64,000 nt of DNA from Bacillus sp. 491mf (GTDB taxonomy: Bacteria; Bacillota; Bacilli; Bacillales; Bacillaceae_G). The stretch is from positions 1 through 64,000 of the forward strand of contig NZ_FOLV01000003.1 of assembly GCF_900112415.1 (NCBI RefSeq), in the 5' to 3' direction. The stretch's first letter is position 1. Each line of letters opens with the position of its first letter. Made by a program: the position numbers and the translations under genes. Of the stretch, positions 33,941 through 41,837 are shown one piece after another. The notes below the pieces were generated by a model. It worked only from the letters and a program-made list of their open reading frames with translations, was not told the DNA's origin and ran no database searches.

Positions 33941-33999
33941 AGGAATGAGAGGATCTGACCGTGCATAGGAGCGGTCAGATCCTTTTTTCTGCCACATGC
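33941..33999. repeat. Dispersed TGACCGCT hairpin element, copy 2, terminator-like
   Basis: GGATCTGACCG (33951-33961) pairs perfectly with CGGTCAGATCC (33972-33982) around a 10-base loop and is followed by TTTTTT, an effective terminator for the two-component operon. Its reverse complement matches 23155-23211. Confidence 0.8.
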
Positions 34000-34097
34000 G
34001 AAGTAAAACAGATAGAGCGAACGAGTGTAGTATGCATAGCAGGGATTGAGAGGTTGAAAAATTTACATCTTATACGTCGAGGCGTTGAAGCCTTATA

Positions 34098-34136
34098 AAA
34101 AAAGAGTCAAACTCGATACAGTTTGACTCTTTTTTA
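34098..34136. terminator. Terminator of the permease-dehydrogenase operon
   Basis: AAAGAGTCAAACT pairs with AGTTTGACTCTTT with A and T tracts on both sides, so it can stop transcription from either direction. Confidence 0.85.
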
Positions 34137-34149
34137 TGGAATATAGTAA

Positions 34150-35184
34150 TCAATTCATAGAAACAAGTTCTCGTTTGTTCGGTAAAGGAACAGCGTTGGC
34201 TGTGTGCCCTTTTGTAATGATATCATGAAGGTTTTCGTAGCTTGTTTCAATCATATTCGTAAGTGCTTCATCTGTATTCGATCCCATATGAGGTGTCACG
34301 AGGACACGAGGGTATAGGTCTAGTAGCGCTTGAACGGTTGGATCTAATTTTTTAGTTGTTCTGTCAAACTTTTGAAAGAATATGTTTTCTTCATTCTCAA
34401 ATACATCTGTCGCAAATCCTTCTAGTTTATGAGATTGCAGCGCATGAAGAATGGCTTCGTTATCTTGCAGTTCACCACGAGCAGTGTTAATGAGAATGGC
34501 GCCATCTTTCATTTTTGAAATGAATTTGGCATCGATCATTTTATCATTTGCTCCTGGAATATAAGGGACGTGTATACTTACGATATCACTTTCTTTTAAT
34601 AAATCGTCCAATTCCATAAAGGTAACCGTCTGCTGTGCTGCATCACTTTGGAATACATCATATCCAAGCACTTCAGCGCCAAGCCCTTTAAAAAGTTTCG
34701 CTTCCGTTAATCCAATTTTACCAGTACCAATAATACCGACTTTACAGTTTCTAATTTCTTTGCTGAACATAGTTCGATCTACAGTAAAGTCTTGATTCGC
34801 AGTTTTTGTTGTTGTGTAGGTTGTATGTCTTAATAATGACATAGCAAGTGTTAAAGATAGTTCTGCAATGGCATTTGGAGAGTAGGAAGGAACTCTTGCC
34901 ACGTGCATATCGTAATCTGCTGCGGCTTGCAAATCAATATGATTATAGCCAACTGTACGTGTGAACAAATATTTTACACCGTATTCTTTTAGTTTTTTAA
35001 TATTTTGCAAATCTGCTATGCAATTTCCTCTTAATAAAACAGCATCCATTCCTCTAGCAGTTTTAATATTGTCGTGTCTAAGTAAATCTTCAATCAAGCA
35101 TAGCTCGAAATGATGCTTATTTAATTGATTAAAAAATGGTACTTCATTGTCTCTAACTCCGTAACAAACTACTTTTAATGTCAT
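34150..35184 (-). CDS. D-lactate dehydrogenase / D-2-hydroxyacid dehydrogenase
   Basis: 344 residues of the D-isomer-specific 2-hydroxyacid dehydrogenase family. The NAD-binding loop GIIGTGKIG is at 150-158; the catalytic triad is Arg236 (NTARGE), Glu265 (VFENEE) and His299 (TPHMG), the same spacing as in D-lactate dehydrogenase. VGYNHIDLQAAADYDMHVARVPSYSPNAIAE matches D-LDH and VanH relatives. It follows the AEC permease by 31 bases. The operon has a Rex/Fnr-like palindrome, so a fermentative role, pyruvate to D-lactate, is likely. Confidence 0.88.
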   Translation of the reverse strand: MTLKVVCYGVRDNEVPFFNQLNKHHFELCLIEDLLRHDNIKTARGMDAVLLRGNCIADLQNIKKLKEYGVKYLFTRTVGYNHIDLQAAADYDMHVARVPSYSPNAIAELSLTLAMSLLRHTTYTTTKTANQDFTVDRTMFSKEIRNCKVGIIGTGKIGLTEAKLFKGLGAEVLGYDVFQSDAAQQTVTFMELDDLLKESDIVSIHVPYIPGANDKMIDAKFISKMKDGAILINTARGELQDNEAILHALQSHKLEGFATDVFENEENIFFQKFDRTTKKLDPTVQALLDLYPRVLVTPHMGSNTDEALTNMIETSYENLHDIITKGHTANAVPLPNKRELVSMN

Positions 35185-35215
35185 TTTTCATCTCTCCATT
35201 ATCATAATAATTTTT

Positions 35216-36274
35216 TTATCCAAATATCCCTGTAACGCTAATTAAATTAATGACGATAATCCAAAGCGGAATCATGACAACTGCACAAATTGTAGAAAGT
35301 AAAGATGCATTAGAAGCAAGCAGCGCATCTTTATCAAAACTAATTGCATAGGCGGCTGCTACAGTAGCGGTTGGTGTCGCCATCATAATGACAACAACCC
35401 CTACGGAAATCGCGCTCATTGAAAGAATTCCTGTTAGTGAAAGAATCGCTAGAAATACAATATTGATAATAGGAACTAACACAATTTTGTTTATGCTGTA
35501 GATGAAAGATGTTCGATCTGTAATCGCTGTTTTGAAGTTTACAGCGCCGAGTGTTGCCCCAATAGAAAGCCAAGCAAGTGGTGAAGCTAGTCCTGATAAA
35601 TAAGTCATCGGTTTATAGAGCCAAAGGGCAGTCCGATCAATTCGTAAAAATGCAACATTTGATAGTTTTCCATTAGCAGCTGCAACGGTCACTTGAGGTA
35701 AATATTCCTGGAACATCCAGATAAATAATCCGAGAAAAGTTGCAATGACAATCGGATTTACAAACATTTCTTTTATATTTTTTGCTTCCATTTTCAGTCC
35801 GCTCATCTTGATATAACCATACGAGTATAGAAAAATGCGGTAGCCAATATTAAAAATGGAGGCGTATAGGACACCTTTAGGTCCATATATAGCACCTACA
35901 ATAGGAATACCAAAGAAAGTTGTTGAACCGAAAATTGTTAAAACACGCAACGTATCTTGCTTGTCACCTTTAAATTTCAGGTACATCGGCTTAGAGGCAA
36001 CAATTAAAATAATGTAAATAAGTAATCCCCAAATTAAAATGTTCATTCCTTCAGCCAAAGATTCCTGATTAATATCCATCATAAAAGATGTAAAGGCTAA
36101 AGCAGGTAAAGCAACGGATAATACGACTTTTGATAGCATCTTTCCAACTTGATCATTAAAAATCCCTTTTTTACGACAAAAGAAACCTAGTAAAATAATG
36201 AAGATTGTTGAAGTAATGGCACTGACAATATTCATATCAGTAACGGTCTTCTGAATAATTTGAAATACATTCAT
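35216..36274 (-). CDS. AEC-family organic acid permease
   Basis: 352 residues with about ten membrane helices in two inverted halves, as in the auxin efflux carrier family (malate or other carboxylate permeases in bacteria such as MleP). Conserved signs are the N-terminal FIILLGFFCRKKGIF and the buried ALPALAF. ATG 36274 follows GGAGGAAAAATCC, so the reading from 36289 is not used. With the dehydrogenase next to it, it could export D-lactate, in the way ldh-lctP is arranged in B. subtilis. Confidence 0.85.
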   Translation of the reverse strand: MNVFQIIQKTVTDMNIVSAITSTIFIILLGFFCRKKGIFNDQVGKMLSKVVLSVALPALAFTSFMMDINQESLAEGMNILIWGLLIYIILIVASKPMYLKFKGDKQDTLRVLTIFGSTTFFGIPIVGAIYGPKGVLYASIFNIGYRIFLYSYGYIKMSGLKMEAKNIKEMFVNPIVIATFLGLFIWMFQEYLPQVTVAAANGKLSNVAFLRIDRTALWLYKPMTYLSGLASPLAWLSIGATLGAVNFKTAITDRTSFIYSINKIVLVPIINIVFLAILSLTGILSMSAISVGVVVIMMATPTATVAAAYAISFDKDALLASNASLLSTICAVVMIPLWIIVINLISVTGIFG

Positions 36275-36300
36275 GGATTTTTCCTCCAAACCAATTTTTA

Positions 36301-36316
36301 TGTGAATAAATTCACA
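36301..36316. promoter_or_regulatory. Rex/Fnr-like palindrome before the permease-dehydrogenase operon
   Basis: TGTGAATAAATTCACA is a perfect TGTGA-N6-TCACA dyad. Extended on the minus strand it reads TTGTGAATTTATTCACAT, 17 of 18 bases of the Rex consensus TTGTGAA-N4-TTCACAA. It starts 27 bases upstream of the permease ATG, fitting redox or anaerobic control of lactate fermentation. Confidence 0.75.
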
Positions 36317-36569
36317 AATGTTGATAAAATTTTAGCCGGCTATTTCTTATAAGGTCATCATAAAGTTATTTGACTTATTAAAAAATAATTTGAAATTAAC
36401 ATAAATTATGTAATTAAAGTAAGTGAAACATTGAGCAAGGTTTATGCAGCTTTACAATAATAGGAAATGATAGGATATCTTTCGATAGTTTCAAATCACT
36501 TTCGTTAATTACGTAATATAGAATTGAGGGAATATTTCGTATAAAATTAAGTCAAAAAAGGAAAGATAA

Positions 36570-36679
36570 TGAAGTTGTAGGTGGAACAAATTATTATGAT
36601 CGCTGAGATTTCATTAGTGATTGAAGCGGGATTAACAGCAGAAGAAGATGTAGCTTTAACGATTCATGTTGTTAAATGA
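36570..36679 (+). pseudogene. Remnant of a dihydrolipoamide dehydrogenase gene
   Basis: From ATG 36596 the frame reads MIAEISLVIEAGLTAEEDVA then LTIHVVK and TGA. This is the Lpd C-terminal interface domain (compare the family's MIxExxLAIEmGAtaeDiaLTIH), ending where the catalytic His motif HPHPT should follow. Before it, in another frame, EVVGGTN resembles the preceding family segment, implying a frameshift. No lpd gene or 2-oxoacid dehydrogenase complex is near. Confidence 0.7.
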
Positions 36680-36726
36680 TAAATTGCTAGTTACAACTTC
36701 TGTAATGAACGAAAGTGATATGCAAT

Positions 36727-36742
36727 TTGTAAAGCGCTTTTA
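36727..36742 (+). promoter_or_regulatory. cre-like box before the DASS symporter
   Basis: TTGTAAAGCGCTTTTA contains the AAAGCGCTTT core common in CcpA sites and lies about 45 bases upstream of the symporter start. It is not a perfect cre match. Confidence 0.45.
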
Positions 36743-36785
36743 TTAATTTCACGATAGATTGTAATAACAAAAGGTGGAGAATAAA

Positions 36786-38243
36786 TTGGAAAAGAAAAAA
36801 TTGATATTCATTTGCCTCGCATTTGCAGTATTTTTTATAATCGTTTTGCTTCCAACACCTGATAGTCTCCCGGTTGCAGGACAAAGGGCACTGGCAATAT
36901 TAGCTTTAGCAGTTATTCTTTGGGTGACTGAAGCGGTAACGTATCCAGTAAGTGCTGCGATCATTGCCTCATTAATTACGATTTTTATAGGACTTGCACC
37001 AACGATTGAAAATCCATCCGTAACTTATACGAGTCAAGGTGCTTTAAAATTAGCGCTTAGCGGATTTAGTTCTTCGGCTGTTGGACTTGTGGCTGGAGCA
37101 CTATTTATCGCTGCCGCTATGGAAATAACAGGTTTGCATAAACGTCTTGCTCTATTCATTATGTCAAAAGTAGGAACAAAAACGAGTAGTTTAGTATTTG
37201 GAACGATTGTAGTCAGTATCATTCTTGCTTTATTCGTACCGAGTGCAACGGCACGTGCAGGTACAATTATTCCGATTCTAATGGGAATTGTAGCAGCTTT
37301 CGGCTTGCCGAAAACAAGTAGATTATCGGCTTTACTTATGGTAACGGCTGTTCAATCGATTTCTATTTGGAACATTGGGATTAAAACGGCGGCTGCACAA
37401 AATATGGTTGCTTTAGGATTTATAGAACAATCATTTGGTTCTAATATTACGTGGGGACAATGGTTGTTGTACGCTGGGCCTTGGGCTGTTATCATGTCAG
37501 TTTTATTATTCTTTGTTATGAATAAGCTCATCAAACCTGAAATCGGAGAATTACAAGGTGGAAGTGAGATTATTGGTGCTCAATTAAAAGAATTAGGTAA
37601 AATTTCATCAAAAGAGTGGCGATTAATTATTATCTCACTTGTATTGTTGGTCTTATGGGCAACAGAAGGAACTGTTCATCCATTTGATTCTACTACGGTT
37701 ACTATTGCTGCTGTTGCAGTTATGTTGTCCCCTGGCATTGGAATCTTTTCATGGAAAGAAGTTGAAAGTAAAATTCCGTGGGGAACAATTCTTGTATTCG
37801 CAATTGGAATTTCGTTAGGAACACTGCTATTGCAAACGAAAGGTGCATCATGGTTGTCCGAAAAAACATTAGAATCTTTTGGATTAACTAGTATGCCGCT
37901 GATTTTTATTATTATGGTGCTAACTTTATTTAACATATTGATCCATTTAGGTTTTGCAAGTGCAACAAGCTTATCTTCAGCTTTCATTCCAATTGTTATT
38001 GCACTTGTGATATCAATGGAACCAACGTCCTTTCATGGACCAGGGCTTGTATTAATTCAACAATTTGCTGTTAGCTTTGGATTTTTATTACCAGTAAGTG
38101 CACCGCAAAATATGCTTGCGTATGGAACGGGTGCATTTACAACAAAAGACCTTTTGAAATCTGGTATTCCAATTACTCTCGGAGGTTATATCTTAATTGT
38201 CATTTTCAGCTTAACATACTGGCAATGGGTAGGTTTACTTTAA
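36786..38243 (+). CDS. DASS-family sodium:dicarboxylate symporter
   Basis: 485 residues, 11-13 membrane helices in two repeats. RALAILALAVILWVTEAVTYPVSAAI at the N-terminus, VPSATARAGTIIPI near residue 145 (the SNT/NTA sodium and substrate loop is here PSATAR) and a second-half LPVSAPQNMLAYGTG match the CitT/SdcS (DASS) family. TTG 36786 is preferred because GGTGGAG precedes it by 6 bases; GTG 36774 would overlap that site. Substrate is probably a C4 or C6 acid. The nearby CitA/DcuS-type system may control it. Confidence 0.88.
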   Translation: MEKKKLIFICLAFAVFFIIVLLPTPDSLPVAGQRALAILALAVILWVTEAVTYPVSAAIIASLITIFIGLAPTIENPSVTYTSQGALKLALSGFSSSAVGLVAGALFIAAAMEITGLHKRLALFIMSKVGTKTSSLVFGTIVVSIILALFVPSATARAGTIIPILMGIVAAFGLPKTSRLSALLMVTAVQSISIWNIGIKTAAAQNMVALGFIEQSFGSNITWGQWLLYAGPWAVIMSVLLFFVMNKLIKPEIGELQGGSEIIGAQLKELGKISSKEWRLIIISLVLLVLWATEGTVHPFDSTTVTIAAVAVMLSPGIGIFSWKEVESKIPWGTILVFAIGISLGTLLLQTKGASWLSEKTLESFGLTSMPLIFIIMVLTLFNILIHLGFASATSLSSAFIPIVIALVISMEPTSFHGPGLVLIQQFAVSFGFLLPVSAPQNMLAYGTGAFTTKDLLKSGIPITLGGYILIVIFSLTYWQWVGLL

Positions 38244-38257
38244 AAAGAGGGAGAATT

Positions 38258-38344
38258 AAAAACATCATCATGGAATCGGACTATGCCAAAAACTTTGCAA
38301 AGCAGCATGGCGGGGCAAAAGTTATTTTGGAAATAGCGGTGTAG
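38258..38344 (+). pseudogene. Remnant of the 3' end of a histidine kinase gene
   Basis: This stretch is a deleted copy of the end of the SpaK-like kinase at 43.1 kb: AAACATCATCATGGAATCGG (HHHGIGL), then GCAAAGCAGCATGGCGG (QHGG) and GCAAAAGTTATTTTGGAAAT plus AGCGGTGTAG (AKVILEIAV stop). About 5 and 36 bases are missing. Even the following terminator region is similar. It lies directly after the DASS gene. Confidence 0.85.
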
Positions 38345-38361
38345 TGGAGAAAATGAAAAAA

Positions 38362-38393
38362 AACATCAGACGTTAATCTGATGTTTTTTTTTT
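38362..38393 (+). terminator. Terminator kept with the kinase remnant
   Basis: ACATCAGA pairs with TCTGATGT followed by ten T residues; it corresponds to the terminator of the intact kinase at 43207-43238 and now serves the DASS gene. Confidence 0.8.
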
Positions 38394-38496
38394 GATTCTG
38401 TAAATCAGCATCTCAAAAAGAAGGAAACCCATAAAATTATTATGAGACCAAAAGGCGCGCCAGATTAGGAATGTATAAAAAGATATATAGAATCAT

Positions 38497-38551
38497 AGAA
38501 AAGGAAAAAGCGAAACCTATTGATAGAGCTGGGGTTTCGCTTTTTCCTTGC
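38497..38551. terminator. Stand-alone hairpin in the 38.4-38.9 kb gap
   Basis: GGAAAAAGCGAAACC pairs with GGTTTCGCTTTTTCC. No gene ends beside it; it may be a relic of deleted genes between the kinase remnant and the LanFEG operon. Confidence 0.6.
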
Positions 38552-38625
38552 TACTGATAATGATGTCTTATATATGTATACAACATTCATTGTAATTCGT
38601 TGTTTGTTCGGTAAGGTTTTTGTGT

Positions 38626-38757
38626 CGAATATCGTCGGAGGGTCTTTAAATCTTGTCGAATCGCCGATATATTGTGAAAATCGCTGATATATTCTAAAAA
38701 GAGGTCGATATATCGTGAAAATCGCCGATATATTGCGAGGAACGGTCGATAACGGAA
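38626..38757. repeat. Iterated CGCCGATATATT repeat family, copy 2 (longest)
   Basis: After GTGTCGAATATCGTCGGAGG and TCTTTAAATC, units such as TCGCCGATATATTGTGAAAA, TCGCTGATATATTCTAAAAA, GTCGATATATCGTGAAAA and TCGCCGATATATTGCGAGG follow at steps of 19-23 bases, ending in GGTCGATAACGGAAAA. Related copies are at 31281 and 54461. Confidence 0.8.
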
Positions 38758-38901
38758 AATGGGTTAGCTTCTTATTTACGTATATAACGCGGTGAACCAG
38801 TAATTAATAAATTTTCAATCGCCATGTTTTTTCATTTCCTTATAAAATCCTTATAATTGTCATTTATTCTAGACTCACCAAATACAAGGAGGAAGTTTAG
38901 A

Positions 38902-39606
38902 ATGAGTGAGATGATTTTAGAAACAAAGAATCTTTGTAAAACATTTCAAAAGCAAAGGGTGGTACAAGATATTTCAATTTCTGTACCGAAACATTCAATT
39001 TATGGACTGTTAGGTGCGAATGGGGCAGGGAAGTCGACTACTTTAAAAATGATAACGGGCATGCTTGCGCCTACTTCTGGTGAGATTTATTTTGATGGTC
39101 ATACATGGACGCGGCAAGATCTACATTCTATTGGTGCCTTAATTGAATCCCCTCCGCTTTATGAAAATTTAACAGCAAGAGAAAATTTGCTAGTTCGTAC
39201 GACTGCTTTAGGATTGCCAAAGTCAAGAATTGATGAAGTATTGCGTGTTGTGGAGCTAGAGAATACAGGTAAGAAAAAAGCAGGGAAGTTTTCGATGGGA
39301 ATGAAGCAGCGATTGGGAATTGCGATTGCGTTGCTTAATCATCCGAAGCTTTTAATATTAGACGAACCAATGAATGGACTTGATCCTTTTGGAATTCAAG
39401 AATTAAGAGAATTGATTCTTTCTTTCCCTGGCAAGGGGATTACTGTCATTTTATCCAGCCATATTTTAAGCGAAGTAAGCCAGGTTGCAGATCATGTTGG
39501 GATTATATCGAACGGTGTATTGGGGTATCAGGGGGAACTGAATAAGAACGATGACTTGGAAAACTTATTTGTACAAGTTTCGAGGAAATATAAAAGGGAG
39601 GCATAA
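38902..39606 (+). CDS. Lantibiotic self-protection ABC transporter, ATP-binding subunit (LanF type)
   Basis: 234 residues. Walker A GANGAGKSTT (about 38-47), ABC signature FSMGMKQRLG (about 130-139), Walker B LLILDEP (about 152-158) and switch SSHILSEV are all present. LSSHILSEVSQVADHVGII and the E-loop IESPPLYENLTARENL, in which Gln of the Q-loop is Glu, are features of the LanF/BcrA class of lantibiotic and bacitracin protection transporters. ATG 38902 follows AAGGAGGAAGTTTAGA. Two permease genes and a two-component system follow at once. Confidence 0.9.
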   Translation: MSEMILETKNLCKTFQKQRVVQDISISVPKHSIYGLLGANGAGKSTTLKMITGMLAPTSGEIYFDGHTWTRQDLHSIGALIESPPLYENLTARENLLVRTTALGLPKSRIDEVLRVVELENTGKKKAGKFSMGMKQRLGIAIALLNHPKLLILDEPMNGLDPFGIQELRELILSFPGKGITVILSSHILSEVSQVADHVGIISNGVLGYQGELNKNDDLENLFVQVSRKYKREA

Positions 39607-39609
39607 GAA

Positions 39610-40362
39610 ATGATTCCATATGTTGCAGCTGAAAAAATAAAAATCAAGCATACTTTTTTGAATAAACTCATATGGCTAGCACCATTCGTCCCCATACTGT
39701 TAGCTTTTTTAGTATCGGGTGATTATGTTCAATTAAATAGTTACAACTGGTGGTACACTATGATTCTTCCCGGAATGCTCTCTTTAAGTTGTGTCCTTAT
39801 TGCGGAGAAGGATAAAAAAATGAATAATCGGGCTGTTTTATCGTTACCTATTTCCTTAAAACGAGTATGGCTTTCTAAAATATTACTAGTTTTAGGGATT
39901 TTGATTTGTTCTTGCGTGATTTTTTTCTGTGGAATTCAGCTATTTGGTTTACTTGTAAATATAAAGGATTTCAAAATGATTCCTGCGGTGAATGCATTAT
40001 TAGGAATTGTTGTTGTAATCGTTACTTTTATGTGGCAAATTCCTATATGTTTGTTTTTAGGTCACAAAATAGGTGTATTTCTGACGATTTTATTAAATAT
40101 GGGTGTAAATGTATTTTTAGGAATTCAATTTGCAACAAAAAGTATGTGGCTGATTAATCCATTTACATATCCAAGCAGACTCATGATTCCGATTGTAAAA
40201 ATACTACCGAATGGTTTGTATGCAGAACCAGGAAGTGTAACGTTCACACCAGAGCTTCTTTCCTATCATGTAATACTGCCAGGAGTAGTTATTTCTGTAA
40301 TGCTGTTCCTTTTGTTCACTTATGTGACAGCAAAATGGTTTGAAAAACAGGAGGCAAAATAA
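39610..40362 (+). CDS. LanE-type immunity permease (MutE/EpiE family)
   Basis: 250 residues, six membrane helices. The N-terminal pattern AAEKIKIKHTFLNKLIWLAPF, then NSYNWWYTMILPGM with the aromatic cluster before helix 2, is characteristic of MutE/EpiE subunits. The C-terminus has GVVISVMLFLLFTYVTAKWF. Gene starts 4 bases after the ATPase stop. It would form with LanF and LanG a transporter that removes a lantibiotic from the membrane. Confidence 0.88.
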   Translation: MIPYVAAEKIKIKHTFLNKLIWLAPFVPILLAFLVSGDYVQLNSYNWWYTMILPGMLSLSCVLIAEKDKKMNNRAVLSLPISLKRVWLSKILLVLGILICSCVIFFCGIQLFGLLVNIKDFKMIPAVNALLGIVVVIVTFMWQIPICLFLGHKIGVFLTILLNMGVNVFLGIQFATKSMWLINPFTYPSRLMIPIVKILPNGLYAEPGSVTFTPELLSYHVILPGVVISVMLFLLFTYVTAKWFEKQEAK

Positions 40363-40363
40363 A

Positions 40364-41122
40364 ATGGGAGTTTTGTCAAGGGTATTAAGAGCTGATTTTC
40401 TAAAAATGAAACACACAGTTTTTTTCTGGATACATATAGTGATGCCAATTATCGGAATTGCTTTATTTTTAGGTTACTATTCCTTTTCAAATTTTGCTTC
40501 TATTAATAAGGCTTCAGGCTATATACAAGTACTATCGATAACTTTTCCGCTCTTAATTAGTATTGTAAGTTCTTTCGTTGTGGAACAGGAAGCGTTGGCA
40601 GGGAACTTTACAGAACTTTTATCAACGGAATACGGAAGAAGAAAAGCATTTATTAGTAAAGTATGTTTGCTTTTAATATGCGGGTTTTGTTCTACTATAT
40701 TGGCAGTCTTTGGGTTTGCAGCAGGGTTTCATTTTCTGCTAGGGCAGAATGAACTTCCACTGTCTTTCTATGTTGAGATTTCTTTCGTCCTTTTTGGATG
40801 CCAGATTTTTATGTATCTATTCCATCTGTTTTTGAACTTTCGCTTTAGTAAAGGTGCTTCCATTGGGGTGGGCATTATGGAAAGCTTGCTGGCAGCTTTA
40901 ATGTATACTGGACTGGGGGATGTGATTTGGAAATACATGCCGTGTGCGTGGGGGATGAGGTTGAGTAATAGTTTTTTTACATACAGATTAAATCCAGATT
41001 CGTTTCATGCTTTACTAGTAGATATTCAAATGGGAGTAGTTATATGTATTTGCTCGACGATCATTGCGTTTGTTATATCACTTATATGGTTTTCCTACTA
41101 TGAAGGGCGAAAAGAAATGTAA
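40364..41122 (+). CDS. LanG-type immunity permease (MutG family)
   Basis: 252 residues, six membrane helices, starting MGVLSRVLRADFLKMKHTVF, the typical MutG/SpaG opening. Start 40364 is chosen for the GGAGGCAAAATAAA site; it lies one base after the LanE stop codon, so the genes are coupled. It completes LanFEG. In nisin, subtilin and related systems this ABC transporter gives the producer immunity; alone, it can act as an acquired resistance system. Confidence 0.88.
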   Translation: MGVLSRVLRADFLKMKHTVFFWIHIVMPIIGIALFLGYYSFSNFASINKASGYIQVLSITFPLLISIVSSFVVEQEALAGNFTELLSTEYGRRKAFISKVCLLLICGFCSTILAVFGFAAGFHFLLGQNELPLSFYVEISFVLFGCQIFMYLFHLFLNFRFSKGASIGVGIMESLLAALMYTGLGDVIWKYMPCAWGMRLSNSFFTYRLNPDSFHALLVDIQMGVVICICSTIIAFVISLIWFSYYEGRKEM

Positions 41123-41174
41123 ACACATTTTGTAAACACAGCATTATAATGGAAGTTGAAGGAGGGGGAACTAT

Positions 41175-41837
41175 ATGGCAAAAATATTAGCAATTGATGA
41201 TGAAGAAGGCATTCTTTATATTATAAAAAGCGCTTTAGAAAAAGAAGGACATGAGGTAACTGCCGTTCGTAATCCTCTAACAATTTCCAAAAATAAATTT
41301 TGTCATTATGACTTAATTTTATTAGATGTCATGATGCCGGAAATAGATGGATTTACACTCTGTCAGGAGATCCGAGACTTGGTTGATAGTCCGATTGTGT
41401 TTCTAACTGCGAAAACATTGGAAAAGGATTTGATCACAGGGCTTAGTCTTGGCGGAGATGATTATATTACAAAACCTTTTGGGATCGGTGAACTGCGTGC
41501 AAGAGTGTCAGCGCATGTAAGGCGTGAACATAGAGAAAAGCAAAATGCATTTTCTCTATCAGGTCTTACATTTCATCTATCGAGTAAAGAAATATCGTAT
41601 GACGATACGGTTATTCCATTTACGAAAAGCGAGTACGGAATTTGTAAATATTTGGCTCTGAATCACGGCCAAGTATTTTCAAGAGAAAAGATTTACGAAA
41701 GTGTTTTTGGGTTTGATGGCGAAAGTGATAATCAAGTCATTGTGGAGCATATTAAAAACATTCGCTCTAAATTATGTAAGTATGGTATGAATCCAATAGA
41801 AACAGTATGGGGAATCGGGTATAAATGGAAAAGGTAA
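41175..41837 (+). CDS. OmpR-family response regulator (SpaR/NisR/CprR-like)
   Basis: 220 residues. Receiver domain with DDEEG near the start, phospho-Asp in LILLDVMMPEIDG (about Asp53) and Lys in YITKPFG. The DNA-binding winged helix ends NQVIVEHIKNIRSKLCKYGM then ETVWGIGYKWKR. It overlaps the kinase gene by 13 bases. RBS GGAGGGGGAACTAT before ATG 41175. Adjacent LanFEG genes make it the likely activator of that operon in response to a peptide. Confidence 0.9.
   Translation: MAKILAIDDEEGILYIIKSALEKEGHEVTAVRNPLTISKNKFCHYDLILLDVMMPEIDGFTLCQEIRDLVDSPIVFLTAKTLEKDLITGLSLGGDDYITKPFGIGELRARVSAHVRREHREKQNAFSLSGLTFHLSSKEISYDDTVIPFTKSEYGICKYLALNHGQVFSREKIYESVFGFDGESDNQVIVEHIKNIRSKLCKYGMNPIETVWGIGYKWKR

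Noticed and set aside
38620-38760. Regular short repeats considered as a CRISPR array
   Set aside because: Units are only 19-23 bases, follow each other without unique spacers, vary in sequence, and no cas gene is nearby.
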